From positions 565,758-629,757 of the forward strand of contig KV419397.1 of NCBI GenBank assembly GCA_001630475.1: 64,000 nucleotides of DNA, in the 5' to 3' direction. Under the pieces are notes generated by a model that ran no database searches, was not told the origin of the DNA, and worked only from the letters and a program-made list of their open reading frames with translations. The DNA comes from Sistotremastrum niveocremeum HHB9708. Its lineage: Eukaryota; Basidiomycota; Agaricomycetes; Sistotremastrales; Sistotremastraceae. The translations under genes were made by a program, and so were the position numbers. How positions within the stretch are numbered: the first letter of the stretch is position 1; every line of letters begins with the position of its first letter. Positions 10,958 through 23,620 of this stretch are shown one piece after another.

Positions 10958-13900
10958 TCATGCTCCACTACGACCCACTGCATGGGCATGAGAAATACTG
11001 GAAGTATCCAACTTCTTTTCCGGCTCCGCCAGTGTTGGTGTAGGTAAAAATCCAGCAACAACGAGCCACGCAAGATATATGCCCATCAGGCGCTCATCCA
11101 CTGTCGAGCTCGAAGGGGCTCCGGCATCCTTGAGAAGCGAAACAGTGTTATCGTCCGCAAGCTCTGCAGACTTCGTGCTTGTCGGGAGGTCGTCCAGCAC
11201 GAAATGGAGCAGAGGGAAGAGAGCATTGTCCTGAGATTCCATCACGTGCTGCTCGAGCTTGCGCCTCCAAATCACATATTCGCATGGCTCGACGTCATAA
11301 CCATAAGTTCGCAGGCAACCAAGCAGGGAGCTGTAGGTGACCGGCGGACGTGCTGTGATGTGGAAGACCGTGCCACCAGCTATAGTACGCTGGGATACGG
11401 CTGATAATGCGACACAACGCGCGACGTGATCGACAGGCACCATGTTGACGGTGTTGTTCATGTCGGGCCTGACACCGGCCTGAATACATCCCTTCACTAG
11501 GCGCCAAATAAAATCGTCCGTGTTTGTCACTAGATAAAGTCAGTGTATGCTCAGTGCATCGAGAACTAGATCGTACCTCCTGTCGAAGAGGTGCCTACAA
11601 CATAACCAGGCCTCACGATTCGACTTTGCAGTCCTCGCTTCCCAGCTTCCATGAGCAGTTTCTCCGATACCCACTTGGTTTGACCATATCCTGTCGTGAG
11701 GCCTGTTCGAGCGCCTTCCAAGTTATCGGATTCTGGCACACCCTCTTTCCCTTGGCGTTTCAGATTGTCAGAGAGCCTAACATAATGCTCGCTGTCCAAG
11801 GCCGACGTGGATGAAACGAATGCCAATGCTTTGGGCCGTGAGGCGGAAGCGAATTCGATGGCGGTTAAAGTAGAAAGCACGTTTGCGGCTCGCAATTTTT
11901 CGTATGGATATACCCAGTGAACCTGTAGTTCCGTTAGTGGAGAACGCAAGAGCGGAACTGACAGACACTCACTAGTGCGCCATTATGGACGATCACATGG
12001 CTCGACGAAGAAAGTGAAGTCCAGTCTTCCTTGCTCAAACCGAATCTCGGTTCTGCGAGGTCTCCAGTCACCACGTCAACTCTGGACTGCTGTACCCAGA
12101 CATCATCCCAGGCTCCACGGTCTACGGAAGAAGTTCGCAGTCGTTCCAGACCTTGTTTCTTATCAGACGCGCGCACAAGACAAGTAACTTTGGCAACGTT
12201 ATTGCGCTGAAGCAAATCTTGCAGTATGAAAGCACCCAAAAAACCTGTAGCCCCGGTCAGGAACACAGCCAAAGGTTCAGATTCGGGTGCAGTCGATGCG
12301 TATGACGACTGGAGTTGGGTCACAAGCTTATCGAAGTCCGCGCCGTAGTCAACTGGAGTTGGGGGTGACAGCGGTGCTGGCTTCGACTTCGCAGCACTCG
12401 GAACCGTCAGGCTTTGTCGGTCAGAGGATGTGGCCTCTTTGCTACCGTCCCATGGAAGACCGTACTCGGCCGAACGAAGTTCGTCGATACCGGCTGCCAG
12501 GGCCGCGATAGTGGGCTTGTCGAACACCATGCCAAGGGGCGCTTGTAGAGCAAAGGTCTTGCGAATCTCAAAAATGAGTCGCGTGGCTAAAATAGAATGT
12601 CCGCCCAAATCGAAGAAATTCTCGTCCAGCGGTATTGGGTTCGGAGCGTTCGGCAATATGCTTGACCAGATGCCTTGCAAAGTATTCTCGGTCGGGGTTG
12701 TCTTTTGGCTATCATTGACCGCACGACTCGTATCTGATGTTGGCGCCTGGTAGGTGTCCGGGAAAGGCAAGGCAGGCTTGTCTATCTTTCCATTAGGGTT
12801 CAGAGGCATCCGCTTCAAGGGCACGAATACTGGACGTAGATCAAGTTCTGACCTCGCTTAGTAAAAAAAGGATGAACTCACTCGATGGGATGCTGTAGCT
12901 AGGCAGTTTCACTTTGAGATGATCTCGAATGCTCTTGATCAACTTGCGATATCTTCGAATGCCTCGAATGGCCCCGCTGTCTTCCTCCCCAGAAAGGACG
13001 TCGCTCTCATAGTCATCGAGCTGCGGGCCCTCGAGCGGCACAATGTAGCTCACAAGAACCTTCTCCTCGTTCTTATCACGACGAACCAAAGTTACGTTTT
13101 CGCGGATGAGAGGATGTTGACTTAGATGAGTGTCAATCTCCCCGAGCTCAATTCGGAAGCCTCGGATTTTGACCTGATCATCTGCACGTCCGGTGCATTC
13201 TACTCGACCATCGGGAAGATATCTTCCAAGATCTCCAGTGCGGTACATTCTATCACGAATCCCCTTCCAGTACAGTGCCTCAGGGCCAGCCAGCCCATGA
13301 GACGGATGTCGGATGAGATCAGGGAAGGCCTTGCCGGACGCGCTGAACCAGTTGAGAATGAATTTCTCCGCTGTAGCATCAGGGTCTAGGTATCCTTCTG
13401 CAAGCCCGCCAGATCGTACATAGATCTCACCGACTTCTCCGACGGCACAAGGAACGTTCCTATCGTGTCGATTGACTACGAGAAGTTGAACATCGATCAT
13501 TCCTTCCCCTGCTGGCATGATATCCTTTTGGGTCCGAAGGAAAGAAGAGTCGGAAGAGAGGCTGGGGATCGCGAAGTATGACACCGCACGTTGCGTCTCG
13601 GTAGTACCATACATGTTGATGATCCTAACGTTGGCGGCTAGGCCTTGCAATCGTAAACAGTCACGCTTGGTGAGAATATCCCCGACAAAGAATGCGTTTA
13701 GAAGGCTCGGGATCTGACGAGTAGCCTGAGCGGACAGCAGCTGACCCATGGCGGGGGTCAGATGTGTCACAGTGACTTGACTATCGGCCATCCATTCGGC
13801 CAACCGTCCAGGCGTACCAATGTCATCAGCAGTGGGGACGTGTAATTCGGCGCCGAAGAAGAGTGGGGTAAACACTAAAGGTGCTTTCGATCAGTAAATG

Positions 13901-15503
13901 TATCAGGAAACGAAAGTCTAACTCACTATCTCGCTGAATAGGATCGTGGGCAATCCCGCTGAGCATCGTAAACTTCGAGTCAGAACTGAGACCGAAGCGT
14001 TCTCCCATCCATGGAAAGAAATGGGTGAGGCTGTAATGTCGACCCTTGACACCTTTGGGAATGCCAGTGCTTCCGCTGGTGAAAGATAAAGTGCCAATGC
14101 TGTCAGGACCAAGGGCCACATTCGGATCTATCTCTCCGAGATTCTGATGCAAGCTCAAGACATCAACCTCGGACTCTTCAGTGATGCCACCGCGGATGGA
14201 CCCGTCGGACAGGAGCTCTACAGCAGGTACTTCAACCCGTATAGCAAGCTCATCGACAATAAAATCGCGGACTTGGGGAGCGAGACTTCCGGCACCTTTC
14301 AATATGATCAATCCACGAGGTTTGGCGACTCGGAGGTATATAGTCTGTCGTGAAGGAGGATATGCAGGATCTGGTCTAATTAAATTAAATGGAACCGTAT
14401 TGACACTGATAGAAGGACGTACCAATGACGGAGAAAGTTGCTCCTGCTTTAAGAATTGCCATAACCGCCACCACAAGATCGACGCTTCGATGAGCATAAA
14501 CCATCACGACTTCTTCCCTTTTGATCCCTCCCTTCAGCAGATGGTGGGCCAGAATGTTCGAGGCTCTCCGAATGGCACCATAAGAGAAGGTGATCGTCTT
14601 TTGGGGAGTTACGAGGTCGGGTGCTGGAATCGATTGGATGACGCAAGGTCTGTCGGGCCACTCCACAGCGTTGCGCGAGAAGATGTCTGTAATTGCACCC
14701 TTCCAGTCGCACCAGTTCAGATCAGCCAATGGATCTGGGAGCAGTTTCTTCTGTTCCACGGTTCGTAGGGGAACAGATCCCACTGCACGAAGTGGGTCCC
14801 TAGAGACTGATCTGAGGAGTGCGGATAGTTGGTCCACGATGCCAACTATCCTTGCGCTGGTGAAGAGCAGTGAGTTGTAGAGGATACGGATCCCGAAAGG
14901 AGGCGTGATGGATTCACGAGATGATTTGGCTGTCGAGCGGGTAATGACAATAGACAGATCAGTCGTCGAACTCCAACTCTTGCCAGAGGAGGGAGCCTTC
15001 ATGACAAGATCCGTTTCATCAAAGAAACGCACGCGGAAAAGTGGTTCTTCAACGCCTTCACCTGTCCTTCCCAAGGCCTTGACGACGCTCTCATATGGAA
15101 CAATATCTGAAGAAGCCTCCTTTTCGGTGTATTGCACTCGTCGCACAACCGACCAGAAACTATCGTTCGATTCGAGGGAGAGTCTTAGTATGACGGGATC
15201 TTGAGCATCGGCTAACGAAGAGCCAATAACGATGTCATTGTCACCCGTATATCTGTGCAATAATACGAGGAAAGCTGAAAGCACGAGGTGGAAGACTGTT
15301 GGTCGCTGTAAAGTGTCGTCTGCTTCTGCCTCTTCGTCCTCAAATAATGCGAGTTTCAGCAGACTTATGGAAGTCTGCTCGCTGGAGGTCTCATAATAGT
15401 CAGCCTCGATTAATTTCGTCGCCCCCGTCGGTCGTGGGTAGTCAGTTGGCAGGGAGAGCGAGGGCAAATTTTGTAGTCGAGCAGTGACTCGATCGAGACC
15501 CAT
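10958..15503 (-). CDS. lys2: L-2-aminoadipate reductase (large subunit)
   Basis: This enzyme activates alpha-aminoadipate as an adenylate, loads it on a phosphopantetheine arm and reduces it with NADPH to the semialdehyde, a cytosolic step of fungal lysine synthesis. The sequence shows an N-terminal condensation-like region ([20 protein letters not shown]) and an adenylation domain with core motif [15 protein letters not shown] and [14 protein letters not shown]. The carrier site is [13 protein letters not shown] (Ser is the attachment point). The C-terminal Rossmann reductase domain has [18 protein letters not shown] and the catalytic [10 protein letters not shown]. Six or so exons give about 1,430 residues, close to yeast Lys2 (1,392). 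Splicing to DPAYPPSRQ and to [15 protein letters not shown] restores family-consistent sequence. It must be modified by a phosphopantetheinyl transferase (Lys5 in yeast), which is not in the window. It is the best supported gene here. Confidence 0.97.
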
Positions 15504-15852
15504 TTTTGGCGCCGTAAATAGCCTTCAACACAAAAATGTTTTGGAACTTTTGGTCGCCGAAAACACACAGAACAATCTGATCTGCTACTCCACTTGCAGT
15601 ACTTAAGATGACTAGGATCGCTCGAAAATAATGACGGTTGAATTGTGATCACAATAAAAGGTAACTCGAAGGAACACGGCTCCAAATATTGGGAATGTGG
15701 TAAAATGAACTTGAAAAGGACAAATGCGATTTATCAGTACTAGTAGATAGTCGCCGACAAGGCAGAGCGGGACACGTATGGCACGACAAGATAAGTATTG
15801 AATAAGTTTATCGGAGTGAATGAGGGGTCTCCAGTCAGCTGGGTGATGGTCC
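15504..15852. other. Intergenic (lys2 promoter side)
   Basis: About 350 bp lie between the start of lys2 and the stop of the next minus-strand gene. The sequence is AT-rich and no further gene is seen. Any lysine-responsive promoter element would lie here, but I could not identify one. Confidence 0.3.
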
Positions 15853-18151
15853 TTATTTGGAAATTTCTGGTGATTTGCAGACTGTTTTGTGTTCCTTCCA
15901 GTGCAACTTTTGACTGAAGACGGAGTCATCACTACCACTGGATGTGATGGATTAAGGACACGTACCACTGTTGATCGCAATAACACGCCTGCCCACAAAC
16001 ACCGCATTTGCGTAGGACAGCGCTAGGATTATGGCACCAGGAACATTGGTACAGGTGAATCTCTTGACGTTCTGTGCCGAAGAATTTGTATTTCGATCGC
16101 TTGGGATCCTCAGAAGAGCTGCTGATAGATGCGCCCTCGAATAGCTTAGAGACCTCTTCCGTGGTCGGTTGCTTCGCGTCGTCGCCCCGCTCTTGCTCTG
16201 CCCATGCGCATGAATCGGTATGCTGAATGAAAGCTGATCGGCTCTCGGAGACAGAAACGAGGTGTTTGAGAATGATTTCTCTTGCCATCTGGCTGGCAAT
16301 CGGTGCACTTGCGAGCTCTTCAGCCCATATCAGATCATTGAGTTTCGTAATAAGACGGGCTTTTTCGACAATCGGCTTCAACCACCAGATCAAGTCAGCA
16401 CTGTTGAATGTTTCCGACATGACAGGGCAGAAATCACCTTTGATTCTTCAAGATTCGGAGACAGCTCTGGACCATGAAGCAAGATGTGAGCGAGAACGAA
16501 GAGGTTAGCCAGCGAAGCAATGCCGACACTATCAGGAGGAGAAATGGTGAGGATAGTTTTGAGATTTTGGTAGCACAGTCCCAAATATGCCAGCCCCTGA
16601 CTCCATAGTTGATCGCTAGGGGAAGGGCCTGTGAGTGCCTTCAGTGCAAGTTCCCAGGCACGGGTGGAAGCCTGGTAAAGAAGACCGTGTCGCACATAGA
16701 GGGACAAGCCTGGGCATCGTAGTCCCTTCTGAGCTGTTCGAAGAGAGTCTGCATCCTCCATTGGTATACACATGGCATAGTACCAGAAACCGATCTTCGG
16801 AGACCGCTTCGACGCTTTCTCGGCAAGATCTTTGGCAGCCATCCATTTGCCGGTGACCATAAGATACTTGGCCTCGATGATATCCGCCTTGTCGAATTCG
16901 GCGTTTGAACGCAGTACGTTCGCCGTGTGGGGCAGAGCGTCGAGCCAAGTATTGAAGGGATATTTCGAACTTCGTCTCTCGAAGGGAAGCTTAAAGACAG
17001 CATAATCGGTCTCCAACATGGCCTGTCCGATGGCAAGCCCAAACTTGTAGAAATCCAAGTCGATGGTCCGATCTGCGACCACCTCCTGGAAAGCTGTGAG
17101 GCCATTGATGCCTTCACTAGCATGGCATCTGTCCTCTCCATAGTCTCTGATTAACGTGTCGATCTCCGGGGGATAGCCCTTCATCCACGCGTTCGCGATT
17201 TGTTGCATGTTATTCGGTTTCGGACGTCCAGCTCTTCCGACACAGAGATCATAGATGATGCGCGTCCCTTTCGCCCTGACCTTCATGCAAGAGCTTCGAA
17301 GGCATGCCACAAAGCATTGAAGGTAACGAAGCGTAGAAAGCACCAGGTCGGGGGATAAATAGGCCAGCCCAATCGCTAAATCGATCTCGTGACAAGTGGA
17401 TGTAGGGGAGTGAGGAGGAAGGGGATTCTCGAGTTTTTCCATCAGACGATCCAAGATCTTCTTGATTTTGATCTTGTTACGATCAAAGATGGTGATTAGT
17501 TTCGGTGTCTCGATGCTGCCTAATGTAGGCATAAGAGCTTTGGCCATTATCCTGACGGCTTGGGCCGAATCCTCGGTGTCTGTGTCCACGTCGAAGAACA
17601 CCTGGGAGATCTTCTGGAAATGGTTGGTAGAAACATCCTTGCAGATGTCTGGAAAATTGTGCCCGACAAATCGCGATAGCGCTTCTAGAGCACAGTCTCG
17701 GCATTCTTCATATTGAAGGATACTGACCATGCGCGGAAGCCACCCTGAACGAGATACGTTAGGCCAAACTCGAAGCTTGAAGATCATGGAGCGGGGTTGT
17801 TACCATCATTATAGAGCTTCTTCGCTACTCCCGCGTCTGCCAACATATCCCCAAGAACCCCAGCCACACCAGAAGTAATGCGGTTGTTACTCTTATTATC
17901 CGTCCAGAGGCTCTGCAGGCCAGCCATCACCTGGGCATAGTCTTCGTGCAGCTTTTTGAACCCTTGACGTGACTCGGTATCTGTCAACCCGAAAGACGCG
18001 TTTTAGAAAAGCTGTCCCTGGCTGACAGCGACGGAAAAAAATCCTGACCAATGTCAAAATATTCTCCTATGATCCAGCAACACTTTTTCCAGTCATCCGA
18101 GCGCTTGCACGCTTCAGCCAGATCCTTGAGAGAAACCACAGGACGTCCCAT
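15853..18151 (-). CDS. Helical-repeat protein with C-terminal MYND zinc finger (copy 1)
   Basis: The start at 18151 reads MGRPVVSLKDLAEACKRSDD. The first 150 residues include ITSGVAGVLGDMLADAGVAK and WLPRMVSILQYEECRDCALE, which look like armadillo-type helices. A long alpha-helical middle follows (for example LQCFVACLRSSCMKVRAKGT and FDKADIIEAKYLMVTGKW). The C-terminus is a MYND finger: CSWCHNPSAVLRKCGVCG, then YCDQQC and, after an intron whose acceptor is 5' of TCAAAAG, QKLHWKEHKTVCKSPEISK before TAA at 15853-15855. Splicing at that acceptor restores the CxxC, CxxC, YCxxxC and HxxxC zinc ligands; the other acceptor does not. MYND fingers usually bind proline-rich partners. The role is unknown. 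It is about 690 residues long and paralogous to the next gene. Confidence 0.72.
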
Positions 18152-18591
18152 CTCGAAGGAATTTCGGGATGTGATGATTGCGACTCAGAAAACGCGTCGC
18201 GTCACGGAACCTGTCACAGAGAAATAATCATCAGCTTGAGCTTGGAGACTATTTGCAGTTAATCCAAGGGCGTTCGGGTGGGTTTCGACAGTGAGTTTGA
18301 ATTGAGAAGTATTATTTATACTACAATATTGGCTTATGAATTCAGGCTGATCGTACACATCGATGCTACCTTCGGATTACAAACCTATCAAGCGGAAGCC
18401 ATTCTGGTGCTAGTTCGGGGTCGGTTTATTTGATACAAAGGTGGATTGGAAGAAAATCAAAATTGAGTCGGAGACGTGGTAATGCAATAGAGGCAGGAGT
18501 AGAGGAGCGAGGCGGCTCTGAACAATCATGCGTGAGAAAATGTCAAGAAAACACGATGAGGAAGATCATGAAGTTTACTTTCATATATCAC
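18152..18591. other. Spacer between the two MYND paralogues
   Basis: This 440 bp spacer is AT-rich and would hold the promoter of copy 1 and the 3' UTR of copy 2. No coding potential or repeat was recognised. Confidence 0.35.
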
Positions 18592-20928
18592 TTAGGCCAA
18601 AGCCGCCAAACTCTCTCGTGGTTCATTATGTCGTGTATGTTCATTTCGATGCAGCTTCTCACTAGAGATTTGTGAGCAGAATTGAATCGCATATCAGAAC
18701 GAGACATACCAAATCTGGTCACAGAAATAGAGTTCTTCTTCACAAGTAGCGGATTTCAAGAGAGCGGCGCCTGGATTCCGACACCAAGAACAGGATTGGA
18801 GGGGAATGTCGTGAGCGATGTTGCCGAATAATTTAGACATCGTCTTTTGAGAGAAAGACGGTCGCGCTGGTAATTGAAAGCTTTGTACCAAGCCGGATAT
18901 CTCTTCTGCTGCGCATGGAGTTTTGCGATGTGCTATACGCTCACGCTCGGCCCATAAGCAGTGATTCGTCGATTGGATAAAACCTTTCCACTTGACAGAC
19001 GCAGGCTGGAGGTGTTCGAGGACAATGTCCTTTACCATGGTGCAATCGTCTTCGGATGAGCTAATAGATTCTTCTTCCCAAAGGCAATCATTGAGATCTG
19101 TGAGTACACGCGCTTTCTCGAGGATAGGCTAGAAGGGCTTGTAAGACACCGGTAGCGGTTAAACTCAAAACGAAATACCTCTATCTCGCTTAAATCCGAA
19201 CTCAAGTCAGGCCCGTGGATGAGAATGTTGACAAGAATGGAAAGCTCGGCGACAACGATCAAGCCGGGCGCGTCCAAAGGTCCAATGCTGAGAGCAGATC
19301 TAAGGCTTTCGTGACAAATGGCAAGATAGGTAAATCCCTCATTCCACGAGACGTCGTCGGGACGGCCGTGATTGAGCTTATTCAGTGCAAGCGTCCACGA
19401 GTGGACAGAGCTGCGGAGAAGCAGATTGTATCGGATCATTGCAGATAGATTGGGACATTGAAGGCCCTTTTGGCAGGTTCGAAGGGACTCTGAAGGGTCT
19501 GAAGAGGATTCTGATATGATGTCATACCAAAAGCCGACGTTCGGAGATCGCTTCGCTGCTATACGCGCGAGCCTAGCGGCATCTTTCAGCTTTCCGAGGG
19601 ATGTCAAGTATGCGATGTCGATGATGTCCGCCTTGTCGAATTCGGAGCTCGATCGAAGAAGGCTCGCTGAGTGTGGTAGCACGTCGGTCCACGTTTCAAA
19701 CGGATATAAGTGACTCTTTCGGCGGAACGGAAATGGAAAGGTGGCCTGTTTCGTCTCCAGTATGGCCTGCGAGATGTCGATTCCAAATTGAAACAGGTCG
19801 AGGTCGAGAGTGCGTTCTTTGACAATATCCCAGACGCTGAGCAATGTCCTTGGATCGTAATACTGTTTGCCGCGTTTTCCAAGGAGCGTCCGCAGTCTGT
19901 GGTCATATTCAGTTTCGGCTCCCATAGACTGTTGAATGGCTCCTCGTATCCGGATGTCGTGGATGCGTTGTGGGTCGTCGAGCCCGTAGGTACCATCTTC
20001 TTGACAACAAATGGCACGTAGGACGCGCAGTCCATACGATCGGACGATGAGAGAAGAACTTCTGAGACAGGCCACGAAGAATTGTAGGTGACGCGGCGTA
20101 GACAGGACGACGTCGGCATAGAGTTGAGCGAGAGCGGATACGAGCATTATTTCTTCGTTGGAAGCCGTCGACGCGACAAGCGTAGTGCCCTGCATTCGAT
20201 CCATCAAGAAGTCAAGGAACCTCCGAGGGTCAACCCGGGTCTGGGTCAAGGACTCTGCGAACGTCGATGGATCCATGGCATCTATGGCTGACATTAGAAC
20301 ATCTCCCATGATTCTGATAACCTTGAGAGCTTGGTCGGAGTCAACTGGGGAATCTAGAAGAGCAGAGTAGAGCTTCTCGAAATGATTGAGCGCGAGGTCC
20401 TGTGAGATAGCCGCGACGCGTTGGGCTGTGAGACGCGCCAATGCCTCCAGTGCACTATCACGACCCTCTTTATGCTCAAGCAGACTGACCATCCTAGGCA
20501 GCCACTCTGTAACACAGATAAAACGCGTCAAGCGCGAGGCGCCACGAAAGGAAAGAAAGACACACCATCTTCGTAGATTTTATCCCGCAGATTGGCATCG
20601 ACGCACATCTCTCCAAGCACACCGATCACGCCAGCTATCACCACGTAATTCCTTCTATTTTCCCGATACAGTTTCCTCAAGGGTGGCATGATTTGTGAGT
20701 ACTGGTCGTTTATTTTCTTCAATCCGTCGTGTGAGCCGGTGTCTTTAAGACCGCACAGGGACAGGTTAGCCTTCCACACGTACGAAGGGACAGAAAAAGG
20801 GACGCACCGATGTGGAGGTATTCCTTCAGAATTCGACGTGCCTCCGTCCATTTTTCAGACCTGAGGCATGCATTGGCGACTGGTTTCACTGCTTGTTTCA
20901 CAGACTTGCGGGGAGCAGGTTTGCGCAT
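18592..20928 (-). CDS. Helical-repeat protein with C-terminal MYND zinc finger (copy 2)
   Basis: This is a tandem paralogue of the previous gene in the same orientation. ATG at 20928 gives MRKPAPRKSVKQAVKPVANA. The matching armadillo-like block is WLPRMVSLLEHKEGRDSALE (copy 1: WLPRMVSILQYEECRDCALE). The middle shares FDKADIIDIAYLTSLGKLKD and KRSPNVGFWYDI with KRSPKIGFWYYA of copy 1. The finger begins CSWCRNPGAALLKSATCEEE and continues, after the last intron, as FCDQICEKLHRNEHTRHNEP, ending SLAALA at TAA 18592-18594. Here the second CxxC of the finger is C-E-E-E and the final HxxxC is HxxxH, so zinc binding may be altered. It is about 700 residues long. The two copies are clearly homologous but far from identical, so the duplication is old. 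Confidence 0.7.
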
Positions 20929-21054
20929 GTTCAGAAAGTCCTGGCGTTTTCGCAGTAGATAACGGATGCGCAGCTGATCAGACAGATAGGTAGATGGTCG
21001 ACAACCCAGTTTTAAGGTGAAGGGTGTGAGACGTCGCGTCGCAACCTGCACGCG

Positions 21055-21323
21055 CACTGGGTCGACAGAAGGGTTTCCGGGACCCGAAAACCCCGTGAAA
21101 ATTGTATGATAATTTAGGATATTTTATACAGTTTCCAGGCTGCCAAAATGGGAAGAAAACTCGCCGGAAATGGTAAGGAAACGCGTCCGGGGAGCATTTC
21201 CTGTGCGTTTCCATGGCATTTTTATTGAGTTTCCGCATCTCGGAAATTGGGTATAATACTCAAAATTATTATACCATTTTCACGGGGTTTTCGGGTCTCG
21301 GAAACTCTTCCGTCGACCCAGTG
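21055..21323. mobile_element. MITE with about 57-bp terminal inverted repeats
   Basis: The left end (from CACTGGGTCGACAGAAGG at 21055) and the reverse complement of the right end (ending at 21323) match over about 57 bp with a few differences. Both arms share GACCCGAAAACCCCGTGAAA. The 155-bp interior has no coding potential, so this is a non-autonomous DNA element of 269 bp. The ends start CACTG, which is seen in CMC/EnSpm-type elements, but the flanks (GCG on the left, ACG on the right) give no clean target-site duplication, so the superfamily is not settled. It sits in the spacer between the MYND copy 2 gene and the PTEN-like gene. Confidence 0.8.
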
Positions 21324-21542
21324 ACGTTCTGCACTTAAATATTGACACTGGGTGAACGTGATGCTGACGTAACGCAACGTTTTTTGTCTTGCACCTTTGT
21401 CTGTACAAGTGGCAGTGGCACAGTTACCACAGCTACGCTTCCTAATTTCCATATTGTTCAAGAGGTCATACAAACAAATGTCTCGAGCGGAATATTATCC
21501 CCAAAATGGGAAAGTTTCTCCGAAGTTACCGTGTTTATCCAA

Positions 21543-23620
21543 CTAAGAGCACCACTTCATCTGAACGTCCACATTGATGAGCCATTCGCCAGGTCCCAGA
21601 GGGAAGTCAATCTCTTTGCGCGTCAATTTGAAGCGTGTCGCTTCTTCGCCACCTTGCATATGAAAAGCAGGAATAAACCAAAGCCATCCCATGAATATCT
21701 ATAAACTTATCAAAATCTCGAGCGCCACTTGACTTTACGAATCAACTTACGCGACCCATATACAGCTTGATCCGTATCTCCCGAGTAGAATCAACAATAA
21801 TCCCACTTCCATCACCTTCTGCGTTAAGGGCTGAAGCATGGTCTTCGAGTTGCATGTCGAATGAAGGATCTCCAGAGTCTGCCTCGATAGCTTTTTGCAC
21901 AACGGTCCATTCCGCATCAGTGAGAGGGACTAATTCATACGATAAAGTGGGGGCATTCTATAATTCGTCCAGTCAGTTGATGAGGATCGAAGATCAATTG
22001 CCCTCTCACCGTTTCGTTCTCCTCTATTTTGACAGCCTGATCCGCAAGACCTAGCTTAGCGAAACTTTGCACCATCTTTCCTTTGTCCCATTTCCCATCA
22101 GAAAATAGATCCTGAATTTGAGCACCGTCCAACGAATCGCTGCCTTCTTTGCGCTGTCCAAAGTGATGAGTTTGTCTCGTGTGCTTCTCCCATCTCTCCA
22201 ATGTTTTGACGAATTGTTCATCGTAACTTGCGAGACTGACCCACAGGTCTCCAGCACCGGTGACTGGCACTTTGCCCTGTCCGGTTCTTTCGAGTACGGT
22301 ATTGACCGCTTTGACGACACGGAATCTAGTCCCTTTAGGCTCCACGATCCTGATTTTCATCTTCTGTATTACGACCTTCTTTGGGACGGCCGGCAACGCA
22401 TCGTCTAAAGGCACCGGAAGAGACCAGAAACCTGGCGGGGCAGTGTCGTTTAGGATTTGAGACCAGTAGTGCAGGAAACGTCGCTGCGACGGTATGCTGA
22501 CACCTTGCGGTGATTTCTTTCCCCCGGTACTTGGTTTCATTCTGCGTTGTGTATGAAGTGATAAGACATCGTCCAGCGGAGGAGTGCGAGTCGCGCGCGC
22601 AGGAATATCACCAACGATCAATGGATGTCGTATCTGTTCGGGAATAGGAGCGGCAGTAGGTGGAAGATCCTCTTTCATGGCCTCGACCTTCGTCCACTCG
22701 GATGCATCCCGAAATTCTTCAAGATCTTTCTGAGCCACAGAATCTAGCGGACCGAGTGCCGATGATGTGGCTCCTGCTCTCCTCTGTTTGGCTTCTTCGA
22801 GAACTTCTACTCTCTCCTCCACAGCGTCAATAACTTGGGAAGCTTTGAGACGGTTCCATTCGTGCTTTGTATAGCTTCTTTCGAGCTTGGGTGGAGTCGG
22901 AACAGCATCCAACGATAGAAGAAGAGCGCAAGCTAAGGTCCCGGATCGTCCCTTACCAGCTATCTCAGAATGTTAGTAGGACACAAAAGCCAATTGCAAT
23001 GACAACACACCTTTGCAGTGAAGAACAACTACTCTGTTCGGCGAACCAGCAAGCCAGATCTGCATTTCCCTCACCGCAAGTGGCAATATCGCTAAAGGTG
23101 GCGCACTGCAAGACCGTGATATTGATTGAGAAGGCTAGAATGAGAATCCTAATGAACTTACTGGTGATCTGGGAACGGATATCGACTGACTCTCCCTTCG
23201 AAGACCGAAGGGTCATACGAGTTCTCCTTCCAAGGGCAGCTATCTCCTTCATCGTATCGACGTCCAGCCTTGAGATCTTATACTTTTAGACTGACAAATT
23301 GAATACCCAGTAGTCATTCCCGTGTCGTGTGTCGAGAAATTTCTTTGCATCTTCTCGCCTATTTCTGTACAGTCCCTCGAATGAGGACGCTGGATAGCCC
23401 TATGTCGCGTGTGAGGGGAGAGGTCAGATGATAGAGTACCATCTTGCATGCCATTATGATGATTGAGTCTGTAAGATATACGAGGTCCAGCTCGAGTTTG
23501 AGATCTGAATCTTTGAACCGAGCCTTGTTCCCAGAGACGATACGACTGCACAGGGTCGTTTATTAGATGAATATATATATATGGTGAGAGCACAGCTACA
23601 GACCGGACGAAGTTAGACAT
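21543..23620 (-). CDS. PTEN/Tep1-like phosphatidylinositol 3-phosphatase
   Basis: The enzyme removes the 3-phosphate from PtdIns(3,4,5)P3 and opposes PI3-kinase signalling. ATG at 23620 opens MSNFVR, then an intron. Downstream exons give TMKEIAALGRR-like sequence and then RVVVLHCKA, a short intron, and GKGRSGTLACALLLSL. Together these form the P-loop HCKAGKGRSGT, which matches the PTEN signature HCKAGKGRTG and contains the catalytic Cys and Arg. A long region of unlike sequence with a charged linker follows, then a C2-like end (MGWLWFIPAFHMQGGEEATR, then LTRKEIDFPLGPGEWLINVD) ending VQMKWCS at 21543. At least six introns are needed, one inside the P-loop. The length of about 540 residues is longer than human PTEN (403) because of the linker. 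It probably acts at the cytosolic membrane face. Confidence 0.85.
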
